Below, one piece after another: positions 1-3,661 of a DNA stretch of 6,607 nt. This stretch comes from an uncultured Candidatus Competibacteraceae bacterium. Lineage in GTDB: Bacteria > Pseudomonadota > Gammaproteobacteria > Competibacterales > Competibacteraceae. The stretch lies in contig CALMNY010000405.1 of NCBI GenBank assembly GCA_937872125.1, positions 1 to 6,607 on the forward strand, read 5' to 3'. The notes beneath the pieces are model-generated. The model had not been told where the DNA came from. It made no database searches and saw only the letters and a list, made by a program, of their open reading frames with translations. How positions within the stretch are numbered: the stretch's first letter is position 1; every line of letters starts with the position of its first letter. The translations under genes and the position numbers were made by a program.

Positions 1-46
1 CGGGAGGGAAGCGGCCGACCGGCTTAGACACCTTCTGGAGGGATAG

Positions 47-1363
47 ATGACGCGAGTATCAGAGCGCGAGACCCTCTCAACGCGACAACAGAAGATCGCG
101 ACACTGGCGGGCAAGGCGCCCGCGATGGTGCTGAACACCCTGGCGCACCCCATCGACCTGACGTGGCTGGAAGAGGCGTTTCGGCGCACCCGCCAGGATG
201 GCGCGGTCGGGGTGGATGGCGTCACGGCGGCGAGGTACGCCGAACGGCTCACGGAGAACCTGAGCGACCTGCTCGAACGGTTCAAGAGCGGCCGCTACCG
301 GGCACCCCCGGTGCGACGTGTCCACATCCCCAAGGACGGGGGGAAGACTCGCCCCATTGGCATCCCGACGCTGGAGGACAAAATCCTGCAACGGGCGGTG
401 CTGATGGCCTTGGAGCCGGTATACGAGCAAGACTTTCTGGACGGCTCCTACGGCTTCCGGCCCGGGCGTAGCCCCCATCAGGCGCTGGATGCGCTGTGGC
501 AGGGACTGATGGCCATGGGGGGCGGCTGGGTGATCGATCTTGACATCCAAGCCTTCTTCGACACCTTGGACAAACAGCACCTCGCGACCTTTCTCGACCA
601 CCGGGTACGTGACGGCGTGATCCGTCGCGCCATCGGCAAGTGGTTGCAAGCCGGCGTCATGGAAGCGGGGATCGTCACCTATCCCGAGCGGGGCAGCCCG
701 CAAGGGGGCGTGATCAGTCCTTTGCTGTCAAATATCTACCTGCACGAAGTGCTCGACCTCTGGTTCGAGCAGGAGGTCAAACCGCGACTGCGGGGACGGG
801 CCTTCCTGGTCCGGTTCGCCGACGACGCGCTCCTGGCCTGCGAGCGGGAGGACGACGCCCGACGGGTACTGGCGGTCCTGCCCCAGCGCTTCGCGCGCTT
901 CGGGCTGACCCTCCACCCCGAGAAGACGCGGCTGGTGGACTTTCGACGTCCGACCGGCACTGAAGCCGGAGACCCACCGGGCCACTTCGACTTGCTGGGT
1001 TTTACCCACCACTGGGGACGCTCCCGGAAGGGGCGCTGGGTGGTGCAGCGCAAGACCGCCAAAGGACGCCTCAGTCGCGCCCTGCGGCGGATGGGGGAAT
1101 GGTGCCGCGATCACCGCCACCAACCGGTGGCGGAGCAGCACCGGGCGTTGAGCTTGAAGCTCCGCGGGCATTACGCCTACTACGGCATCACCGGCAACGG
1201 CCACGCGTTATCGGCCTTTCGCCATGAAGCCGCGCGGCGCTGGCACAAATGGCTCAACCGCCGCTCCCATAAGACCCGCCTGAACTGGGCGGACCTCGCG
1301 CGTTTGCTCCAACGCTTTCCCCTGCCACCGGCGCGGGTGGTTCATAGCATCTACGCCACGTAG
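47..1363 (+). CDS. ltrA: Group II intron-encoded reverse transcriptase/maturase, endonuclease-lacking
   Basis: This 438-residue protein binds its own intron RNA, helps it fold and splice, and reverse-transcribes it into the target DNA. The RT fold is complete. RT0-RT2 run from about residue 40 to 150, with the TRPIGIP and SYGFRPGRS motifs. Motif A is DLDIQAFFD, with the metal-binding Asp at about 166. RT4 is GSPQGGVISPLLSN at 217-229. The catalytic box is FADD at 257-260, where most relatives have YADD. RT6-RT7 end at DLLGF near 318. The maturase X/thumb domain follows, with the typical LRGHYAYYGITGN near 372-384. The protein ends at 438 with no Cys-rich HNH endonuclease domain, so priming probably relies on nascent DNA ends or nicks. 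The ATG at 47 is preceded by GGAGGG at 37-42, 4 bases away. No frameshift or premature stop is seen, so it looks active. Confidence 0.97.
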   Translation: MTRVSERETLSTRQQKIATLAGKAPAMVLNTLAHPIDLTWLEEAFRRTRQDGAVGVDGVTAARYAERLTENLSDLLERFKSGRYRAPPVRRVHIPKDGGKTRPIGIPTLEDKILQRAVLMALEPVYEQDFLDGSYGFRPGRSPHQALDALWQGLMAMGGGWVIDLDIQAFFDTLDKQHLATFLDHRVRDGVIRRAIGKWLQAGVMEAGIVTYPERGSPQGGVISPLLSNIYLHEVLDLWFEQEVKPRLRGRAFLVRFADDALLACEREDDARRVLAVLPQRFARFGLTLHPEKTRLVDFRRPTGTEAGDPPGHFDLLGFTHHWGRSRKGRWVVQRKTAKGRLSRALRRMGEWCRDHRHQPVAEQHRALSLKLRGHYAYYGITGNGHALSAFRHEAARRWHKWLNRRSHKTRLNWADLARLLQRFPLPPARVVHSIYAT

Positions 1364-1378
1364 CGCGTCTAGGCTGAG

Positions 1379-1453
1379 GAGCCGGATGCCCGAATTGGGC
1401 ACGTCCGGATCTGTGGGAGCCGTGGGTGAGTAATCACCCACGGCTACCCAGCC
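1379..1453 (+). ncRNA. Group II intron catalytic domains V and VI
   Basis: Domain V (1379-1412) folds as an 8-bp stem (GAGCCGGA with TCCGGATC), a two-base CG bulge on the 3' side, and a 5-bp stem TGCCC/GGGCA. It carries the catalytic AGC triad at 1380-1382, whose G forms the usual G-U wobble. The apical loop is GAATT, where a GNRA tetraloop is typical. Domain VI follows. Bases 1418-1429 pair perfectly with 1434-1445 around a GTAA tetraloop, and TGGG (1414-1417) pairs with CCCA (1447-1450). This leaves A1446 bulged as the branch-point adenosine. The fold was paired by hand from the bases and is very specific for this RNA class. The exact last base of the intron is uncertain by one or two positions. 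Confidence 0.92.
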
Positions 1454-1573
1454 GAATTTGGTCGGTGCGCCCGCCCCGCCCGCGGCACAGGAGCGCCGGC
1501 GCTTCACGACCGGGTAATGGCGGCAATGGCGACAAAATGGCAGTGTCTTTGTGGACCCCCCTGTGCCAGCATA

Positions 1574-1617
1574 GTCATCATGCGGCAATCATTCAGTCAT
1601 CATTTGGTCATCATGCG
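1574..1617. repeat. Four 11-bp direct repeats, PhoB/OmpR-operator-like
   Basis: Four consecutive 11-base units start at 1574, 1585, 1596 and 1607: GTCATCATGCG, GCAATCATTCA, GTCATCATTTG and GTCATCATGCG. Units 1, 3 and 4 share GTCATCAT exactly. Unit 2 keeps six of those eight bases. The 11-bp period places each copy on one face of the helix. That is the layout bound head-to-tail by OmpR/PhoB-family regulators, and GTCAT is the core of each half of the known Pho box. The stretch is much more AT-rich than its surroundings. No confidently called gene starts right beside it, so its target is unclear. Confidence 0.6.
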
Positions 1618-1652
1618 CGGGCCGCGCGGGCCGCGGGGGCCGCGGGGGCCGG
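1617..1652. repeat. Four 9-bp GC-rich tandem repeats
   Basis: Four units of 9 bases lie head to tail: GCGGGCCGC twice, then GGGGGCCGC and GGGGGCCGG. The array begins at the last base of the 11-bp array, so two different tandem arrays with sharply different base composition abut. A 9-base unit keeps any reading frame, which makes overlapping frames read as Pro-Arg or Gly-Ala repeats. I regard these as composition effects, not protein. Slippage during replication is a simple origin. A regulatory role cannot be seen from sequence. Confidence 0.7.
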
Positions 1653-1809
1653 CGGAAGGACCGCTCGCGCGGGAGGAGCCGTGACAGGACAAGGCAACAC
1701 CGCCGGACGCGTCGCGGGGCACGGTCCGGGGCGGGGGTGGCGGGAGGTGCTGGCCTGGCTGTTGGGCGGGCTCGGCGCGCTCCTCGGCGGCGGCCGCGCG
1801 CCACGGGCG

Positions 1810-2094
1810 TCAGTCCCCCGGCGGGCCGAACTGGCGGCGCAGGCGGGCGGCCCGCGTGGCGTGCGCCTGCTGACCTGCGGCGCGGCGTTGCGCCACCTCG
1901 GCGGTGGGGGGCTGCCGGGGATGCAACCCGGAGAGGACGACCAAGGCCTCGCAGAACCCGAGGTTCGCCAGTTCGCTGGCGGTGATGGTCAGATGGGGAA
2001 CGGCGGTGAGCCCGTAGTGCGCGCGGACCGTGGACAGATCGAGATCTGCCAGGCCGCCACGGCTGGGCAGGGGGGGGCGGGACGGGTCGGTCAT
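1810..2094 (-). CDS. Small hypothetical protein (94 aa), last gene of the regulator operon
   Basis: I do not recognise this family. The protein has a polar Pro/Arg-rich start, a probable folded core (about residues 15-58, containing TVRAHYGLTAVPHLTITASEL and NLGFCEALVVLSG in succession), and an Arg/Ala-rich, probably helical tail. There is no signal peptide and no membrane segment, so it is probably cytoplasmic, and the basic tail could touch nucleic acid. The call rests on a strong GGAGGAA site at 2100-2106, 5 bases before the ATG, on sensible high-GC codon choice, and on position 63 bases downstream of the lipoprotein gene on the same strand. It is probably co-transcribed with the regulator. 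The opposite strand is also open across this gene, but has no independent support. Confidence 0.7.
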   Translation of the reverse strand: MTDPSRPPLPSRGGLADLDLSTVRAHYGLTAVPHLTITASELANLGFCEALVVLSGLHPRQPPTAEVAQRRAAGQQAHATRAARLRRQFGPPGD

Positions 2095-2157
2095 CGGGGT
2101 TCCTCCGTTACAAGGGACGTGCGTCGGGTCCGGGTCGCCGCGCCAGGCCTTCGCCCG

Positions 2158-2826
2158 TCAGAGGGGGCCGGCGGCGCTGGCGGGCAGCTGCGGGACCACG
2201 GCCGTGGCGAGGCGCAGGGTGAGCGCGTCGCGCGGCGACAGCCAGATCATGGCCGCGCGGGGGCGGCGGGTGAGCGGCGCGGTCCAGCGGTGGTCGACGC
2301 CCATCTCGGCGAGATAGGCGATCTGCGTCAGCTGCAGCAGGGCGTGATTGTCCCGGCGGTCGAGGTGGTCCGGCAGGGCGTGCGGGTGGACCCCGAGGCG
2401 CGCGGCCGGGGTGATATAGCGCGCCACCCCGGCCGCCAGCACCTCGATGCAGGCGGAGGCGCACAAGCCGTCGGTCGCGGTGACCTTACCGTGGCGGCGC
2501 AGATAGTGCCCCAGCTTCCGCCCCTCATGCACCGAGCCGCCGCCACTTTCCAGGATCAGGCCCTCGGCGTAGGTGGCGCGCAGGCGGCGGATCACCTCGG
2601 CGGCAAAGCCGTCCGTCATCGCGCCCTGCACCCGCAGCCAGCGCCCGTGGGGCGGGGCGTCCGCCGCGGCGGCCGCCGGCGGGCGCGTCGCGTCGCGCGG
2701 GGGCGCGCTGCCCGGGCAGCCGGTCACCAGGCCGGCGCAGACGGCGAGGCCGAGCAGGCCCAGGCCCCGGGGGACGCGCGCGTCAGACCAGGCCCAGCCC
2801 TTCCGCAAACCAGTAGCCCTTGCCAT
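2158..2826 (-). CDS. ClpP-fold (COG3904-like) periplasmic serine-protease-like lipoprotein
   Basis: The protein is probably a membrane-anchored member of the ClpP/crotonase-fold periplasmic proteins. The N-terminus has a hydrophobic stretch GLGLLGLAVCAGLVTGC ending in a lipobox (LVTGC), with the lipidated Cys at residue 37 and Pro at +2, which suggests outer-membrane sorting. A Pro/Ala-rich linker follows to about 58. The fold then shows the oxyanion-loop motif SGGGSV (94-99), the nucleophile motif LCASAC with Ser124 flanked by two cysteines, and GVHPHA with His147 as candidate base. An SPRDALTLRLAT segment near the C-terminus resembles the family's usual end. Proteolytic activity is not proven, and some relatives may only bind peptides. 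The ATG at 2826 has a weak ribosome site. A TTG at 2808 has AAGGG seven bases upstream and is an equally good start, and an ATG at 2856 is also in frame. All three overlap the end of the regulator gene, implying coupled translation. Confidence 0.83.
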   Translation of the reverse strand: MARATGLRKGWAWSDARVPRGLGLLGLAVCAGLVTGCPGSAPPRDATRPPAAAAADAPPHGRWLRVQGAMTDGFAAEVIRRLRATYAEGLILESGGGSVHEGRKLGHYLRRHGKVTATDGLCASACIEVLAAGVARYITPAARLGVHPHALPDHLDRRDNHALLQLTQIAYLAEMGVDHRWTAPLTRRPRAAMIWLSPRDALTLRLATAVVPQLPASAAGPL

Positions 2827-3448
2827 GTTCGGTGCGCAGCGGCAGATGCTGGCCATGGGTCACCCGCCAGCGCCGGCGCAACCGGCTGACCAGCTGATCG
2901 AGGCGGCGCATGTCGTAATCGCGCCAGTTGTGGCCCAAGGCGGCGACGACCTCCTTGCGCGGGATGATCTGGCCGGGGGCCTTGGCCAGGGTGACGAGGA
3001 AACCCACTTCGGTCTCGTTCAACGCCAACAGCTGTTCCCCCGGACTGACCAGCTCGCGGCGCAGGGCATCGACCGCCCAGCCGCCAAAGCCGAGGCGCCG
3101 CGCCAGCGCCGCGAGATGCGCATGCAACTCCGGCAGGCGCAGCGGTTTGACAAAATACTGGTCCGCGCCCTTGGCCAGGCCGGTCAGCCGGTCATCGAGG
3201 GCGCCCCGCGCGGTCAGGACGATCACCCCGGCGCGCGGCGCTTCCCGCCGCACGCGCAGCAGGGCCTCCATGCCGTCGCCATCCGGCAGATGCAGATCGA
3301 GCACGGCGATCTGTAGCTGGTTTATGAGCGGCATAAACGCCGCCAGCGTCCCCGCCTGCACGACGTCATGCCCGCCGTGCAGGGTCAGGTAGCGGGCCAT
3401 GTGCCCGCGCAGATCCGCATCGTCTTCGAGTAGCGCGACTCGACACAT
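2783..3448 (-). CDS. OmpR/PhoB-family response regulator
   Basis: A cytoplasmic two-component transcription factor of 221 residues. The receiver domain (about 2-115) has every switch residue: acidic pair Asp9/Asp10, phospho-acceptor Asp51 in VLDLHLPDGDG, Thr79 in VLTAR, and Lys101 in FVKPL. A winged-helix Trans_reg_C domain (about 130-217) carries LNETEVGFLVTLAKAPGQ and the recognition-helix region RRLDQLVSRLRRRW, and ends at the usual GKGYWF. The length is normal for the family. I chose the ATG at 3448 because GGGGG at 3456-3460 lies seven bases upstream. The ATG at 3454 would be only one base from it, and the ATG at 3646 adds a low-complexity leader not found in the family. It is first in a minus-strand operon and diverges from the histidine kinase gene, its probable partner. 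Autoregulation is plausible but unproven. Confidence 0.95.
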   Translation of the reverse strand: MCRVALLEDDADLRGHMARYLTLHGGHDVVQAGTLAAFMPLINQLQIAVLDLHLPDGDGMEALLRVRREAPRAGVIVLTARGALDDRLTGLAKGADQYFVKPLRLPELHAHLAALARRLGFGGWAVDALRRELVSPGEQLLALNETEVGFLVTLAKAPGQIIPRKEVVAALGHNWRDYDMRRLDQLVSRLRRRWRVTHGQHLPLRTEHGKGYWFAEGLGLV

Positions 3449-3504
3449 AACCATTCCCCCTTGCGTGTACTTCCCCGGCGCATACGGCCTCCCCGGGGGG
3501 CGCT

Positions 3505-3528
3505 GGCGGCGGCCGAAACACCGCCGCT
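3505..3528. repeat. Inverted repeat with 7-bp perfect stem
   Basis: GCGGCGG at 3506-3512 is exactly complementary to CCGCCGC at 3521-3527 around an 8-base spacer, with a possible outer G-T pair. If the regulator's transcript starts upstream of it, this would fold as a hairpin in its 5' leader. GC-rich DNA gives such pairs by chance fairly often, so its role is uncertain. Confidence 0.45.
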
Positions 3529-3539
3529 CTGACCGGGTG

Positions 3540-3574
3540 CGCCCGGCCGGCGCCGATGACGCACCGGCCGGGCG
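3540..3574. repeat. Inverted repeat with 11-bp perfect stem
   Basis: CGCCCGGCCGG at 3540-3550 is exactly complementary to CCGGCCGGGCG at 3564-3574, with 13 bases between. The stem is all G and C and would make a very stable hairpin in RNA from either strand. It sits about 90 bases upstream of both start codons. There is no T-run on either side, so a classical intrinsic terminator is not supported. A leader hairpin, an insulator between the two divergent units, or a dimeric-protein operator are all possible. Confidence 0.6.
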
Positions 3575-3594
3575 GAGACCCGGGAATCCCTCCC

Positions 3595-3612
3595 CCAGGA
3601 AAGCCAGGAAAT
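3595..3612 (+). repeat. Two tandem 9-bp repeats upstream of the kinase gene
   Basis: CCAGGAAAG is followed directly by CCAGGAAAT, so eight of nine bases repeat. The pair ends 49 bases before the kinase start codon, where a promoter would be expected, and could be a head-to-tail regulator half-site pair. Two copies are weak evidence on their own. Confidence 0.35.
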
Positions 3613-3630
3613 GGTACGCTATTCGGTCAG

Positions 3631-3637
3631 ATGATGA
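3631..3637 (-). promoter_or_regulatory. Single TCATCAT word resembling the 11-bp array
   Basis: Read on the minus strand, this site and its downstream flank (3637 to 3625) match 10 of 13 bases of units 3-4 of the 1574-1617 array: TCATCATCTGACC against TCATCATTTGGTC. It lies 24 bases upstream of the kinase start codon, overlapping where its promoter or leader should be. A seven-base word can recur by chance, so the link to the regulator is a hypothesis. Confidence 0.3.
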
Positions 3638-3661
3638 TAGACACAAGGGGGGAGGCCACGC

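Larger units (their letters stand above)
1..1453 (+). mobile_element. Group II intron, 3' portion (5' end outside the window)
   Basis: A retrotransposing group II intron is recognised from a maturase-type reverse transcriptase gene followed 15 bases after its stop by folded catalytic domains V and VI. The first 46 bases are intron domain IV leader sequence carrying the ribosome binding site of the protein. Domains I to III and the 5' splice site lie upstream of the window, so 5' completeness and the exon-binding sequences cannot be judged. The 3' splice site is not exact: 6 to 8 bases after the bulged A at 1446 gives an end between 1452 and 1454. The 3' exon then starts near the GAATTT at 1454. 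No interrupted gene is evident in the 3' exon. Confidence 0.88.
1454..1809. other. Gene-free region between the intron and the minus-strand operon
   Basis: I see no convincing coding sequence in these roughly 355 bases. Reading frames across it are low-complexity Arg/Pro/Gly runs that follow from the GC-rich composition. It contains the 3' exon of the intron, three short AATGGC words at 1516, 1525 and 1536, an 11-bp four-unit array (1574-1617) and a 9-bp four-unit GC array (1617-1652). Minus-strand transcripts reading out of the operon ending at 1810 would enter it, but I see no classical stem plus T-run terminator. A GTG at 1681 with GGGAGGAG just upstream looks like a start site, but its frame runs antisense through the 1810-2094 gene, so I do not accept it. 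Confidence 0.6.
3449..3661. promoter_or_regulatory. Divergent intergenic region between regulator and kinase genes
   Basis: These 213 bases must hold promoters for both directions. I cannot identify confident -35/-10 pairs, and the GC-rich composition makes hexamer matching unreliable. A weak extended -10-like TGGTACGCT occurs at 3612-3620 on the plus strand without a fitting -35. The region contains two inverted repeats (3505-3528 and 3540-3574), a tandem 9-bp repeat (3595-3612), and a minus-strand TCATCAT word (3631-3637) like that in the 11-bp array. Both flanking genes have strong ribosome sites: GGGGG at 3456-3460 on the minus strand and GGGAGG at 3650-3655 on the plus strand. Confidence 0.7.

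Noticed and set aside
1574..1652. CRISPR-like array
   Set aside because: Units are 9 and 11 bases, contiguous with no spacers, and no cas genes are present.
1517..1684. 55-codon plus-strand frame with collagen-like Arg-Gly-Pro triplets
   Set aside because: The triplets are the 9-bp repeat read in one frame. No ribosome site and no sensible N-terminus.
1589..1804. 71-codon minus-strand frame beginning 5 bases after the 94-residue gene
   Set aside because: The start is GTG with no good ribosome site, several rare codons occur, and the product is Arg/Pro-rich simply because it reads the 9-bp GC array.
1681..1809. GTG at 1681 with GGGAGGAG upstream as a plus-strand gene start, with a hydrophobic Leu/Gly stretch following
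   Set aside because: The start signal looks fair, but the frame has no stop until 2889 and overlaps well-supported minus-strand genes. The product is low complexity.
1426..2889. Long plus-strand open frame of 487 codons
   Set aside because: It runs antisense to the lipoprotein, the 94-residue gene and part of the regulator. Its translation is Gly/Ala/Arg low complexity with no domain. Open antisense frames are expected at this GC content.
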